Below the pieces are notes generated by a model. It did not search any database. It saw only the letters and a list, made by a program, of their open reading frames with translations, and was not told the origin of the DNA. This document shows positions 17,439-28,300 of a DNA stretch of 64,000 nt, in pieces. The DNA lies in NCBI RefSeq assembly GCF_028657905.1, contig NZ_CP117781.1, forward strand, positions 1,550,001 through 1,614,000, written 5' to 3'. This DNA is from Burkholderia sp. FERM BP-3421 (GTDB lineage Bacteria; Pseudomonadota; Gammaproteobacteria; Burkholderiales; Burkholderiaceae). Every line of letters begins with the position of its first letter. Positions within the stretch are counted from its first letter, which is position 1. The translations under genes and the position numbers were made by a program.

Positions 17439-18836
17439 ATGACTGAAATCGACACCGCACAGGCGCTGCTGCCGTTGGTGGGCGGTCCCGCGAACATTGC
17501 GCGGCTCTCGCACTGCGCGACCCGACTGAGGCTCGTCGTCCATGACGCCGAGCAGGTCGACCATACGGCGATCGGCGCGCTCGGTCTCGTGAAAGGGTCG
17601 TTCAGCGGCGCCGGACAGGTGCAGATCATCATCGGCCAGGGCACCGTCGAGAAGGTTCACGATGCGCTGCAAGCGCTGCTGGGTGCGTCGGCAACCGGAT
17701 CGCTCGAGGACGTGAAGCAGGCCGCCGTCGCCCAGCAGAACGCCGCGCAGAAGCTCGCGCGCACGCTGTCGAACATCTTCGTGCCGATCATTCCGGTGAT
17801 CGTCGCATCGGGCTTGCTGATGGGCCTGCTCGGCATGCTGAAGAGCATGGGGTGGATCACCGGCGACAGCGCCGTGTTCCAGATCCTGAACATCTTCGCG
17901 AGCACGGCGTTCGTGTTCCTGCCGATCCTGATCGCATTCTCGGCGGCCCGCGATTTCGGCGTATCGCCATTCCTGGCGGCGGCACTCGCCGGGATCATGA
18001 TCCACCCGGACCTGCAGAACGCCTGGACGCTCGGCAGCGGCGTGCACGAATACTGGGATCTGTTCGGCCTGCACGTGGCGAAAGTCGGTTATCAGGGCAC
18101 GGTGCTGCCGATCCTGCTGGCGGTCTGGATGATGTCGTGGATCGAGCGTGGCGTGAAGCGATTCATGCCGAACGCGATCGATCTGATCTTCACGCCGTTC
18201 CTGACGCTGCTGATCTCGGGCGCGATCGCGCTGACGGTGGTCGGCCCGATCGGGCGCGCGCTTGGCGATGGCCTGTCGTTCGGCCTGCAGGCGATCTATC
18301 AGCATGGTGGCGCGCTCGCCGGCGTGGTGTTCGGTGGCCTCTATTCGTCGATCGTCGTCACGGGCATCCATCACAGTTTCCATGCGATCGAGACGGGTCT
18401 GCTCACTAATCCGTCGATCGGGGTTAATTTCCTGCTGCCGATCTGGTCGATGGCCAATGTCGCGCAAGGTGGCGCGGCGCTCGCCGTGTTTTTCACGACG
18501 CGCGACGAGAAGATCCGGCAAATCGCGGTGCCCTCTGCGCTGTCGTGCCTGATGGGGATCACCGAAGCCGCGATTTTCGGCGTCAACCTGCGGTTCTTCT
18601 GGCCGTTCGTGTTCGCGGCGATCGGCGGTGCGGTCGGCGGCGGCTGGGTGGTTGCGACGCACGTCGGCATGACGGGCATCGGCCTGACCGGCCTGCCGGG
18701 GCTGGCAATCGTCCGCCCGGACGGCATTCTGAACTACCTGATCGGCGGCGTGCTCGCATTCTCGGTTGCATTTGCCGGTACGTGGCTGCGCGGCGTCAAG
18801 GCGAAGGTGGCATACGGAGAGATCGCCGGTGCCTAA
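17439..18836 (+). CDS. scrA: Sucrose-type PTS permease, EIIBC
   Basis: A 465-residue phosphotransferase permease. The N-terminal EIIB domain has the phosphorylated Cys26 in ARLSHCATRLRL. The EIIC domain (about 100-460) has about ten membrane segments and the motifs GITEAAIFG and GIHHSFHAIE of the sucrose/beta-glucoside-type family. There is no EIIA domain; this must come from the IIA-HPr-EI protein encoded at 21591. It imports and phosphorylates sucrose to sucrose-6-phosphate. The ATG at 17439 is chosen from a strong ribosome-binding site. The last eight bases overlap the GTG start of scrB. Confidence 0.92.
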   Translation: MTEIDTAQALLPLVGGPANIARLSHCATRLRLVVHDAEQVDHTAIGALGLVKGSFSGAGQVQIIIGQGTVEKVHDALQALLGASATGSLEDVKQAAVAQQNAAQKLARTLSNIFVPIIPVIVASGLLMGLLGMLKSMGWITGDSAVFQILNIFASTAFVFLPILIAFSAARDFGVSPFLAAALAGIMIHPDLQNAWTLGSGVHEYWDLFGLHVAKVGYQGTVLPILLAVWMMSWIERGVKRFMPNAIDLIFTPFLTLLISGAIALTVVGPIGRALGDGLSFGLQAIYQHGGALAGVVFGGLYSSIVVTGIHHSFHAIETGLLTNPSIGVNFLLPIWSMANVAQGGAALAVFFTTRDEKIRQIAVPSALSCLMGITEAAIFGVNLRFFWPFVFAAIGGAVGGGWVVATHVGMTGIGLTGLPGLAIVRPDGILNYLIGGVLAFSVAFAGTWLRGVKAKVAYGEIAGA

Positions 18837-20250
18837 CGTGACCGATCTCGATGTCATCGCCGATCGCTGGCGGCCGTCGTTCCATCTGTGTCCGCCGCAA
18901 GGGCTGATCAACGATCCGAATGGACTGATCTACTGGCAAGGCGCGTATCACGTGTTCTATCAATGGAATCCGAGTGGTTGCGTGCATCTGAACAAGCACT
19001 GGGCTCACGCGAAAAGCACGGACCTGATTCATTGGGAGTCCATGCCGATCGCGCTCGCGCCGGACATGCCGTACGACGCGCAGGGCTGCTATTCCGGCAG
19101 CGCGATCGACGACGGCGGTGCGATGGTGCTGATGTATACCGGCAACGTGCGCGATGACGCGGGCGGCCGCTCGAGCTATCAGTGTCTCGCACGGTCGTCC
19201 GACGGCGAGCGGTTCGACAAGCTCGGGCCAGTGATCGACGGCGCGCCACCCGGCTATACGGACCATTTCCGCGACCCGAAGGTGTGGCGGCAAAACGATG
19301 CATGGTACGCAGTGATCGGTGCGCAGCGGGACGATCTGACCGGGACCGTCGTGCTCGCCAAGAGCGCGGATCTGCGTTCTTGGCGCATCGTCGGTGAACT
19401 GGTCGAGTCGGTTGCATCCTGCTACATGGTCGAGTGCCCGGATCTGTTCGAGCTCGGTGGCAGCACGGTGTTGATTGGCTGCTGGCAGAGCGAGGAAACC
19501 CGTGGCGGCGAGACGCGCCGCGATGATGTTGCTGGTTATTTGGTCGGCGACGTGGACTTGGACGCGCCGAAATTTTCGTATGGCGCCTTTCGCGTGCTCG
19601 ACCGCGGCTTCGATTTTTACGCACCCCAGACGCTGCTTGCGCCGGATGGGCGACGGCTGATGATCGGCTGGATGGGGCTGCCGTTACAGCCGGATACGCC
19701 GACAATCGCGTCTGGCTGGACTCACTGCCTGACGATCCCGCGCGAACTGAGTCTCGAAGGCAGGCGGCTACGGCAGCGGCCGCTGCGCGAACTCGAGCGT
19801 CTGCGTGGGGCGGCCGTCACGATGCCTGAGACCGCCCTCGCGGCGGGCGAATCCGCAGCGCTGCCGCGGGCGCCGGGCGCGGCATGGGAACTGGACGTGT
19901 CGATCCACGCGGGCTCCGGAGCGGACTGGGTGCTGCACGTCTTCGAAAGCGACGAGCAAACTCTGCGCATCGTGCACGACGGACGTCGCGGCACGCTCAC
20001 GCTCATTCGGCATTGCCCGATGGCCGGGCATTTCGACGACCTCGCGGAGTGCGAGAGCGCATCGGACGTCACGCGGCTTCGGCTATTTGTCGACAGTAGT
20101 TCGGTCGAGATCTTCGTGAACGATGGCGAAGAGGTGTTCACGACGCGCTGTTACCCCACGTCGGAGCTGGCTTTGCCACGAGTGAGCGCCATGCATCCGC
20201 TGACGCTGCATCGCACCTGCATGTGGCCTTTACAAAAAAGAGACGCGTAG
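18829..20250 (+). CDS. scrB: Sucrose-6-phosphate hydrolase (GH32)
   Basis: A 473-residue glycoside hydrolase family 32 enzyme that splits sucrose-6-phosphate into glucose-6-phosphate and fructose. The three active-site motifs are present: GLINDPNG with nucleophile Asp29, HFRDPKVW with Asp149, and VECPDLF with acid/base Glu202. The five-blade propeller is followed by a C-terminal beta-sandwich (about 340-473). It starts at GTG 18829, which overlaps the end of scrA and follows GGAGAG. No fructokinase (scrK) gene is nearby, so fructose must be phosphorylated elsewhere. Confidence 0.93.
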   Translation: MPNVTDLDVIADRWRPSFHLCPPQGLINDPNGLIYWQGAYHVFYQWNPSGCVHLNKHWAHAKSTDLIHWESMPIALAPDMPYDAQGCYSGSAIDDGGAMVLMYTGNVRDDAGGRSSYQCLARSSDGERFDKLGPVIDGAPPGYTDHFRDPKVWRQNDAWYAVIGAQRDDLTGTVVLAKSADLRSWRIVGELVESVASCYMVECPDLFELGGSTVLIGCWQSEETRGGETRRDDVAGYLVGDVDLDAPKFSYGAFRVLDRGFDFYAPQTLLAPDGRRLMIGWMGLPLQPDTPTIASGWTHCLTIPRELSLEGRRLRQRPLRELERLRGAAVTMPETALAAGESAALPRAPGAAWELDVSIHAGSGADWVLHVFESDEQTLRIVHDGRRGTLTLIRHCPMAGHFDDLAECESASDVTRLRLFVDSSSVEIFVNDGEEVFTTRCYPTSELALPRVSAMHPLTLHRTCMWPLQKRDA

Positions 20251-20297
20251 CGAAGACGTTCTCGAATATTTAAATCAATAATTATTTGGAGACTTTC

Positions 20298-21539
20298 ATG
20301 AAAACGTGGATCAGCACGCTGATCGCGGTGGCTTCGCTTTGCCCGTGCACAAGGGCTTTCGCGGTGGATCTCGGCGACGACTTCAATTTCAACGGCTACG
20401 TTCGCGCGGGCTTCGTGTCCGGGCACAAGACGGATACTGGCGGTGTCAACAAATACGCGCTCGGTAATGGTGCCGAATTGTTCCGCCTCGGCAACGAAGG
20501 CGACACCTACGCGGAACTCACTTTCAAGAAGACGTTTCATTTCGACGGCGGTATCACATGGTCGGCGGCCTATACTGCGACCTACTGGAACCCGCAGGCG
20601 AATTTCCGCGGGATGCAGGGCCAGGGCCAGTATTTCGGCAAGGAAATGTACGTCGCGACGAGCGGCTACGCATTCTCGCCGCAAACGGAATTCTGGGCTG
20701 GTCGGCGCTATATCGAGCGCGAGGACGTGCATATCGTCGACCACTTCTTCTACAGTGTTGGCGGCCCGACGATCGATCCGGGCATCGGCGCGACCAACAT
20801 CCCGTTCATCGGATCGAGCAAGCTTGGCGTCAGCCTGTTCCGCAGCGAACAGCATTACAGCCCGACGCTGAACCGGAAGGACGCGACGCGGATGAACGTC
20901 GACGTCTACGACATTCCCGTCACGCAGGGCGGCAAGCTGCGCGTAATCGGCGAAGTGATGCGCGGAGATTTCCCCGGCGGCAGTTCGGGCGCCGCACTGA
21001 CGTTCAAATATGACCACGCGAATTTCCTGCTGCCCGGCGTGACGAATTCGGTATGGCTGCAGGGCAGCACCGGTTATGCGTCGCTTGAGACGGGATTCGG
21101 CGGGCTCGAGAACCCGAGCGGCACGCGCAGCGTGCGCTTGGTCGATTCGGTGAACTGGCAATTCGGACGCTTCGGCGGTCAGGCGCTGGCGGTGTACCAG
21201 CGTAGTCAGGGTCAGCACGATTCCGGCAGCGCTACGGGCACGTCGTTCGGAGGCCGCCTGTCGTATGCGGTCGCGCACAACGTAAAGCTATTGACGGAAT
21301 GCGGCTGGACGACGCTGCGCGCCAACGGTGGGCCGCTTCAGAAGCTAGACAAATATACAGCGGCGCTTGCATTCAGTACAGGGCCCGAGTTGATGACGCG
21401 CCCCGAGCTGCGCCTTTACGCGACCCATGTCGCGTGGAATCAGGCGGCGCTCGACGCGCAGGGGATGAACTGGGGTTCGTGGTCGGCGGGCCGGAATTCG
21501 ACGAACATGATCGGTGCGCAAGTCGAAAGCTGGTGGTGA
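20298..21539 (+). CDS. scrY: Carbohydrate-selective outer-membrane channel (maltoporin/ScrY-like)
   Basis: A 413-residue LamB-type porin with a signal peptide (about 1-22). The mature start FNFNGYVRAGFVSGHKT and internal TYAELTFKKTF, FWAGRRYIER and VHIVDHFF are LamB/ScrY signatures; it ends with an aromatic (VESWW). Unlike enterobacterial ScrY it lacks a long N-terminal coiled-coil extension. The position after scrB points to sucrose as substrate. ATG 20298 follows TTGGAG; the short reading from 20286 is less likely. Confidence 0.88.
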   Translation: MKTWISTLIAVASLCPCTRAFAVDLGDDFNFNGYVRAGFVSGHKTDTGGVNKYALGNGAELFRLGNEGDTYAELTFKKTFHFDGGITWSAAYTATYWNPQANFRGMQGQGQYFGKEMYVATSGYAFSPQTEFWAGRRYIEREDVHIVDHFFYSVGGPTIDPGIGATNIPFIGSSKLGVSLFRSEQHYSPTLNRKDATRMNVDVYDIPVTQGGKLRVIGEVMRGDFPGGSSGAALTFKYDHANFLLPGVTNSVWLQGSTGYASLETGFGGLENPSGTRSVRLVDSVNWQFGRFGGQALAVYQRSQGQHDSGSATGTSFGGRLSYAVAHNVKLLTECGWTTLRANGGPLQKLDKYTAALAFSTGPELMTRPELRLYATHVAWNQAALDAQGMNWGSWSAGRNSTNMIGAQVESWW

Positions 21540-21590
21540 TCCGGGGCTTCCAGCGTGTCGTTTTCAACGTTGCGATTTTCAGGAGTGCGT

Positions 21591-24125
21591 ATGTTGTCTA
21601 AACAAATTCAGATGAGCGTGCTTGCGCCGCTGTCGGGCACGGTCGTGCCGATCGAAGCGGTCCCGGATCCCGCGTTCGCGCAGAAGATGGTCGGCGACGG
21701 CCTGTCGATCAATCCGCAGACCAATATCGTGCTGTCGCCGATCGCAGGGCGCGTGATCGATCTTCACGCATCGAGGCATGCGGTCGTCGTCGAGGGCGAA
21801 TGGGGCGTCAGGGTGATGGTGCATGTCGGCATCGACACGGTCATGCTCGACGGCGAGGGCTTCGACGCGCTCGTCGCGAAGGGGGACGACGTGCTCGCCG
21901 GTCAACCGCTGCTGCGTTTCGACTTGGCGCACGTGGCCGCGTATGCGGCGAGCATGCTCACGGAAATCGTCGTCGTGAATAGCGAGTGCGTGTCGCGGAT
22001 GGACAAGAGCGTGGGCGCCGTCGAAGCGGGAAAGAGCGTGCTGCTGACGCTGCATCTCGCATCGCAGACCACCGGCGGTGCAGCGCCCGAGCAGGACGGG
22101 GAGTGGTTGTATTCCCCGTTTATCCTACTGCCGAACCCCGCGGGCTTGCATGCTCGGCCTGCCTCGGTACTCGCGCGGGAGGCGCGGCAGTTCTCCGCGC
22201 ACGTCGTGCTGTCGTGCGGGGCGCTCGACGCCGATGCGAAATCGGCGGTCGACGTGATGGCACTCGCAACGGGGCAGGGTGACGAAGTGTGCGTGAGCGC
22301 GCGCGGCGGCGATGCCGCGCAGGCGCTCGAGCGCCTCGTGGGTGTGCTGCTGGATGGGTGCGGCGAGCGTATCGACCATGTCGCCGCGTCCGGTCCACGG
22401 TGGCAGGACACGGCGCGCGCCGCAGCCGCGGATGCGGCGGTGGGAACGTTCGCGGGCGTCGGCGCGTCGCCTGGGCTCGCCGTCGGCAGCATCGTACAGT
22501 GGCGCGGAGCCGAGCTCGAGTTCGACGAAGCGGGCGGTACGTTTGACGACGAGCGTCCGCGCCTGTCCACGGCGCTGCGGCTCGCGGGCGAGCAGATTCA
22601 GGCGCTTGTGGCCGGCGGCGGCGAATCGGCCGCGTGTCGGGCTGAGATCATGGATGCGCATCTCGCGTTGCTCGAGGATCCGGTGCTGCTTGATGCCGCG
22701 GAAGCCAATCTGCGCACCGGTGCGAGCGCACCGGGGGCGTGGTACCAAGCGTGCCAGGCCGTCGCCCGGCGGCTGGCCGGCCACCCGAGTCCGTTGCTGC
22801 GCGAGAGGGCGACGGACATCCGTGACGTCGGCACGCGCGTACTGTCGTTGCTGACCGGCGTTCGGCGCGCAATGCCAGTCTTCGGAGACCGGTCGATCGT
22901 TCTCGCCGATGACCTGACGCCATCGGACACGGTATCGTTGGACCGCAGCAAGGTCATCGGCCTGTGCACGGTATCCGGCGGCCCGACGAGCCACGTGGCG
23001 ATCCTCGCGCGGTCGATGGGGATTCCGGCGATCTGCGGAATCGACGCGGAGGCGCTGTCCCTGAGCGACGGTGCGACCGCGGTGCTCGACGGCACGGCGG
23101 GGCTGCTACGGATCGATCCCGATCCCGAACTGCTCGCCGACGTGACGCGGCGCATGGATGCCGAAGTCGCTGAGCGGCGGGCGAACGAGCAGGCCGCACA
23201 TCGGATCGGCAGCACACGCGACGGTCATCGCGTGGAAGTTGTCGCGAACGTGCGGGATGTGGTGGAAGCGAAGGAGGCGGTTGCGTCGGGCGCCGAAGGA
23301 GTCGGACTGCTGCGTTCCGAATTCCTGTTCGAAGATCGCGCGACCGCGCCCGACGAAAACGAGCAGGCCGCCGCCTACGAGGCCATTGCGGCCGAACTCG
23401 GGCGAGCGCGGAAGTTCGTCGTGCGTACGCTTGACGTGGGCGGCGACAAGCCGCTGCGCTACCTGCCGCTCCCGAAGGAAGCCAATCCATTCCTCGGCCT
23501 GCGCGGCATTCGCGTCAGCCTCGCGTATCCCGAGCTGTTCCGCAATCAGTTGCGCGCGATGCTGCGCGCGGCGCCGCACGGAGACCTTCACATCATGTTC
23601 CCGATGGTTTCGGATCTCAACGAGGTGCTGGCCGCGAAGTGCATCCTGCAGGACGAGCAGCAGAAATACCCGCATCCGGTCAAAATCGGCGTGATGGTCG
23701 AAGTGCCTGCGGCGGTGGCGATCGTCGAGGCGCTGGCGCGGGAGGTCGACTTCTTTTCGATCGGCACCAACGATCTCGCACAATACACGCTTGCGATCGA
23801 TCGTGGGCATGCGAAGCTGTCGTCTCAGGTCGATACACTGCATCCGGCCGTGCTGAAGATGATCGACCTGACGGTGGCGGGCGCGCACGCCCACGGAAAG
23901 TGGGTCGGCGTATGCGGCGCGATGGCCTCCGATCCTGCCACGACGGCGATTCTCGTCGGGCTGGGCGTCGATGAGTTATCGGTGAGCGTGCCCGCGATTG
24001 CCGCGATCAAGGCGGAACTGGCGAAGCTCGACTTCGACGCGTGCCGCGCATTGGCCCGGCGCGTGCTGAAGCTCGGCAGTGCTAGGCAGGTGCGCGACGC
24101 GATCGTCGGCGGGCCGGCTGACTGA
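21591..24125 (+). CDS. PTS fusion protein EIIA(Glc)-HPr-Enzyme I
   Basis: An 844-residue fusion carrying all the general and soluble PTS steps. The EIIA(Glc) domain (about 8-150) has active His78 in VHVGIDTV and the partner His63. The HPr domain (about 172-260) has His187 in NPAGLHARPAS. Enzyme I (about 285-840) has His468 in GGPTSHVAILAR, the PEP-binding segment and the C-terminal GVCGAMASDP. It accepts phosphate from PEP and hands it to Cys26 of the EIIBC permease, so the cluster is self-sufficient. Related fusions serve N-acetylglucosamine uptake; here location and EIIA type indicate sucrose. ATG 21591 follows AGGAGTG. Confidence 0.93.
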   Translation: MLSKQIQMSVLAPLSGTVVPIEAVPDPAFAQKMVGDGLSINPQTNIVLSPIAGRVIDLHASRHAVVVEGEWGVRVMVHVGIDTVMLDGEGFDALVAKGDDVLAGQPLLRFDLAHVAAYAASMLTEIVVVNSECVSRMDKSVGAVEAGKSVLLTLHLASQTTGGAAPEQDGEWLYSPFILLPNPAGLHARPASVLAREARQFSAHVVLSCGALDADAKSAVDVMALATGQGDEVCVSARGGDAAQALERLVGVLLDGCGERIDHVAASGPRWQDTARAAAADAAVGTFAGVGASPGLAVGSIVQWRGAELEFDEAGGTFDDERPRLSTALRLAGEQIQALVAGGGESAACRAEIMDAHLALLEDPVLLDAAEANLRTGASAPGAWYQACQAVARRLAGHPSPLLRERATDIRDVGTRVLSLLTGVRRAMPVFGDRSIVLADDLTPSDTVSLDRSKVIGLCTVSGGPTSHVAILARSMGIPAICGIDAEALSLSDGATAVLDGTAGLLRIDPDPELLADVTRRMDAEVAERRANEQAAHRIGSTRDGHRVEVVANVRDVVEAKEAVASGAEGVGLLRSEFLFEDRATAPDENEQAAAYEAIAAELGRARKFVVRTLDVGGDKPLRYLPLPKEANPFLGLRGIRVSLAYPELFRNQLRAMLRAAPHGDLHIMFPMVSDLNEVLAAKCILQDEQQKYPHPVKIGVMVEVPAAVAIVEALAREVDFFSIGTNDLAQYTLAIDRGHAKLSSQVDTLHPAVLKMIDLTVAGAHAHGKWVGVCGAMASDPATTAILVGLGVDELSVSVPAIAAIKAELAKLDFDACRALARRVLKLGSARQVRDAIVGGPAD

Positions 24126-24202
24126 CGCCGCGAACATCGACGATGCGCCTGTCAGGCGTGCCGGTCCCCCGGTTTGCCAACCATTGATTCACCAAGTAGA
24201 CG

Positions 24203-24463
24203 ATGAACACGCACGCCTTTTCTTCCGCGCCCGAGCGGCCGCTCGACATGGTGATTTTCGGCGGCGCCGGCGATCTGGCCGCGCGCAAGCCGCTTCCGGC
24301 GCTCTACATGGCGCATCTGCACAGCAGCCTGCCCCCCGAGACGCGCATCATTGCCGTTGGCCGCAGCGGCTGGACGCGTGAACGGTATCTGACCTTCGAA
24401 TTGAAACATGGCGATTGCGATATCGATTGTGCGAGTATCGAGCGTCGCTTGTCTCCACATTGA
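24203..24463 (+). pseudogene. zwf: Truncated glucose-6-phosphate dehydrogenase (N-terminal stump)
   Basis: An 86-residue ORF whose first ~66 residues match the N-terminus of glucose-6-phosphate 1-dehydrogenase: DMVIFGGAGDLAARKPLPALY is the NADP-binding start, then ETRIIAVGRSGWTRERY. Family members are about 490 residues; after YLTF the homology stops and 20 unrelated residues run to a stop. Intact zwf here would feed the glucose-6-phosphate from scrB into the Entner-Doudoroff route, so this was probably the last gene of the sucrose operon, cut by a deletion near 24390. Confidence 0.75.
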
Positions 24464-24481
24464 CCCACCACGGGAAGAAAA

Positions 24482-25099
24482 ATGAACGAAGCAACATCAG
24501 ACAATACAGCCCGGTTATGGCAGGACATCACGGTTGTCGATAATTTTTTGCCTGGCGCAGAGCAATCAGCGATCTACCACACGCTGTCCAACGGAGCATG
24601 GACTCACGGGTGGCGTTCACGCAGTGGCGAGGGTGCACAGCCATTCTGGCATCAACATTTTGTTGGCCCGAAAGGCTCCTTGCAAACCGGGCAGGAGGAA
24701 CAAGGCGAGGAGAAACTCGCTCGTGACGCGCCGCTGTTGCACGCGTTCTGGGGGAGGTTGTCAACGTCGTATCTGAGCGCGCATGACCTGCATAGCTGCT
24801 ATGCAAATGGTTTGCCATATGGCACCGACGGTGCACTTCACACTGACTCGCTTGCTCCAGGCGCCTGCACGGCGGTGTACTACCCGCACACCGAGTGGGA
24901 TCCGGATTGGGGTGGCGAGACCATCCTGTTTAACGAGCAGAAGGACGACATTCTGGCAGCGATCTATCCAAAGCCAAACCGGTTGCTGATTTTTCCGGGA
25001 TTCGTCCATCACGTTGCGCGTGGCGTGTCGCGAACCTGCCCGGTCATGCGGATCACCTTGATGTTCAAGACACAGATCAATGCTGCCTCGATCCGGTAA
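24482..25099 (+). CDS. 2OG-Fe(II) oxygenase (prolyl-4-hydroxylase-like)
   Basis: A 205-residue cytosolic dioxygenase of the double-stranded beta-helix fold. The iron ligands are visible as ALHTDS (His120, Asp122) and FPGFVHHVARGV (His176 or His177), and a basic residue for 2-oxoglutarate lies in RTCPVMRI. Conserved blocks GGETILF and YPKPNRLLIFPG fit the family. It is preceded by GGGAAGAAAA before ATG 24482. The substrate is unknown; related enzymes hydroxylate protein side chains or small peptides. It stands alone between the zwf stump and the autotransporter gene, with lower GC than core genes. Confidence 0.85.
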   Translation: MNEATSDNTARLWQDITVVDNFLPGAEQSAIYHTLSNGAWTHGWRSRSGEGAQPFWHQHFVGPKGSLQTGQEEQGEEKLARDAPLLHAFWGRLSTSYLSAHDLHSCYANGLPYGTDGALHTDSLAPGACTAVYYPHTEWDPDWGGETILFNEQKDDILAAIYPKPNRLLIFPGFVHHVARGVSRTCPVMRITLMFKTQINAASIR

Positions 25100-25337
25100 T
25101 CTGAAACATCGTCTGCCAGGGAACGCCGCTCGGTCAAGGCCTGTTGTCTGCGACCGCCATCGATCATCCATTGTCGAAACGGCTCAGGCCCAATTGTGTC
25201 GATTCGCGACATTTCTCGACATTTCTTGACGCCAGTCATCATTTTGATCTCTTAGCTTCTCAGCAGCCCTCGCTATTTGATGCCGGGTGTTACAGGGGGA
25301 GCCTCCCCTTGACAGATGATGGGGTAAAAGATCAAAA

Positions 25338-28300
25338 ATGAATAACTTAGCTCACCATAATATATCATTTAATAATTCGGGGTTGCGTGCGATTTCAGTG
25401 GGCGTGATGGCCTTGTTCGCCATTATTACTCCCGCGGCGCACGCACAAGGCTACGTTGATCCGGGTCGACTCGGAGATCCGGGTAGCTGGAAAACACCGG
25501 AATTCAAGGCCGATTGGGGATTGAATCAGATGAATGCCGAGTACGCCTACGCCCAAGGCTATAACGGAGGAAACGTCAAGGCTGGCGTGCTGGATTCCGG
25601 GATTTATATTCAACACCCTGAATTTTCATCAGATCGCTTCCATCCTGTTTCGACAGTCGGCACCTACTCTTCCAATGGGTCTTTGAGTGATGGATCGGAT
25701 GACGCCAATGGTTTGAGCTACGATCCGAAATACACCAAGGATGATATAACTGGCGCGTTTAAAAAGGGACAACCATTCAATGTTCCTGGAACGTTCATTG
25801 ATGAAGTCAACAACACGCACGGAACTCATGTGAGCGGTACCATTGGCGCGACGCGCGATGGTGTTGGGATGCACGGGGTCGCCTTTGGATCGCAGGTATA
25901 TGTCGCGAATACCAATGGTACGGACGACAATGCCATGCAGGGGCCAGATTTTCTTGATTATGGCTATTTCAAGGCGGCCTATCAGGCGCTTGCCAGTCAA
26001 GGTGTCCGTATGGTTAATAATTCCTGGGGACAAAATTCGGCAAATCCTTTGGACAACGACATGAGCAGTGTCCAGAGTATGACGACTGCATACCGTCGGT
26101 TCTGGGATAAAAATCAGGCAGGACAGAAAACGTGGCTGGAGGCCATGACCGAAGCGGTCAAGGAGCACGGATTTATTCAGGTCGTTTCGGCGGGCAACAG
26201 TGGCGATGGAACGTCGAGTGCAGGTATTGGCGCCAACCCGGACATGAATGCCAGCATTCCATATTTCCGGCCCGATGTGGAAGGTCGCTGGCTGGCGGTG
26301 GCGGCATCAGACCCGCCTCCGTCAACGTCACCCGGTGGACAGACGGCTGACTCGACGATTGCATCGTATTCGAATCGCTGCGGTGCTGCCAAATACTGGT
26401 GTGTGGATGCACCGGGGAGTCGCATCAAAAGCACAGTCAATCCCAATTATCCATTTGATGGCTCGCATAAAGGGAGGCTGTATGAATCAGTTGACGGCAC
26501 ATCGATGTCGGCACCGCATGCATCGGGAGCCCTGGCCGTCATCATGCAACGATTTCCCTACATGACGAATGAGCAGGCCCTCAGCGTTCTGCTGACTACT
26601 GCGGGTCATAACGGAGTGCTCACGCAAAAGCCGAACGAAATCGATGGGTGGGGGAATATCGATCTTCGTGCTGCGATGAAAGGCCCGGGGCAGTTGACCG
26701 GCCTCTTTGAAGCAAAGCTGGACAAGGGCGTCAGCGATACCTGGTCTAACAACATCACGGACAACGCACTCGTTCAGCGCAAGCAGGAAGATGGCGCGGA
26801 ACACGCGCAGTGGGTGGAAACGCTCAAGGACAAGGGCTGGCAGAATGGTCTCCCCGCCAATGCCAGCGCCGACGACCGATTCATATTCGAGGTCGGTACG
26901 ATCCGTGAGTATGCGTATCAACATCGCGCCTACGAGGGCAGTTTGACGAAGTCCGGTGATGGCCTGCTGACACTCTCGGGTGCCAATACATATCGCGGGT
27001 TGACGACGGTCAATGGCGGAGAGTTGAGAATCAACGGGTCCGTCACTTCGGGCACGGTAGTCAATCCTAACGGCCTCCTGACTGTGAACGGCACGAGTGC
27101 CGATGTCGCGGTCAACGGTGGGCTGGCATCGATCTCAGGCACGAGCGCGAACGTATCGATTACGGCGCAGGGCACTGCGAGGATCACTGGCAAGAGTGCG
27201 GACGTCACCGTGAACGGCGGACGGGCGTGGCTGGACGGAGCGAGCGGTGCGGTATCGGTGGGCAACGGCGGAGTCGTCAGCGGCAACGGTTCACTGCAGT
27301 CGCTGAGCGCGCAAGCCGGCGGTACAGTAGCGCCGGGCCACTCGATCGGCAGCCTGAACGTGGCGCATGACGCCAGCTTTGCGCCGGGTTCCACCTATGC
27401 GGTGGAAGTATCGCCGAACGGAAGCAGCGACCGCATCGATGTAGGCGGCCGCGCACGCCTCTCGGGTGGCACGGTGAACGCAGCGCTGGAGAGTCTGCCT
27501 CCGCCGCTGAGCCTGTCGCAGATGGGCACGCTGCTGGGCCGCAGCTTCACGATCCTGAACGCGGCCGGCGGTATCGATGGCCGGTTCGACGCGATGCCGC
27601 AGCGTTACCTGTTCGTCGGCACGGCGCTGACCTACGGCCCGAACAGCGTGAATCTCTCCGTGAACCGCAACGCGACACCGTTTGCGAGCGTGGCAGACAC
27701 GACCAACGGTCGCAGCGTGGCAAACGCGCTGGAGACGGTGAACGGGAACAACGCGGTGTACCGGAGCGTGCTGCTGGCCTCGGACGCGGCAGTGCCGCAG
27801 GCGGCGTTCCATCAGCTTTCGGGTGAGATTTACCCGGCGGCATACGGGATGCTGATCAACGAGAGCCGCAAGGTGCGCGATGCAGCGCTGGACCGTCTGT
27901 GGACGGTAATTCGCGATGCGGTACCCGGGGCGAGCCGTACGGGGGCATGGGCGCAGGTACTGGGCTCGTGGGGCAGCACGGGAGGCAATGGCAACGCAAG
28001 TGGTTATAAGAGCTCGACGGGGGGCTTCCTGGCCGGGGTCGACGGTGCGGTTCGCGAGGACCTGCGCGTGGGGGCGCTGGCAGGATATAGCCACAACTCG
28101 GTGAGTCTGGACGACCAGCCTGCATCGGCTTCGTTCGACAGCTTCCATCTCGGGGCGTACGCGGGCTGGCAGCCGGGGCCATTCGGCCTGCGGATCGGTG
28201 CGATCCATTCGTGGCACCGGGGCGGGGTGGACCGGGCCGTGCAGTACGGCGCTGCGCCGGAGAGCGAGACAGGGACGCTGGAAGCCGAAACGACCCAGGT

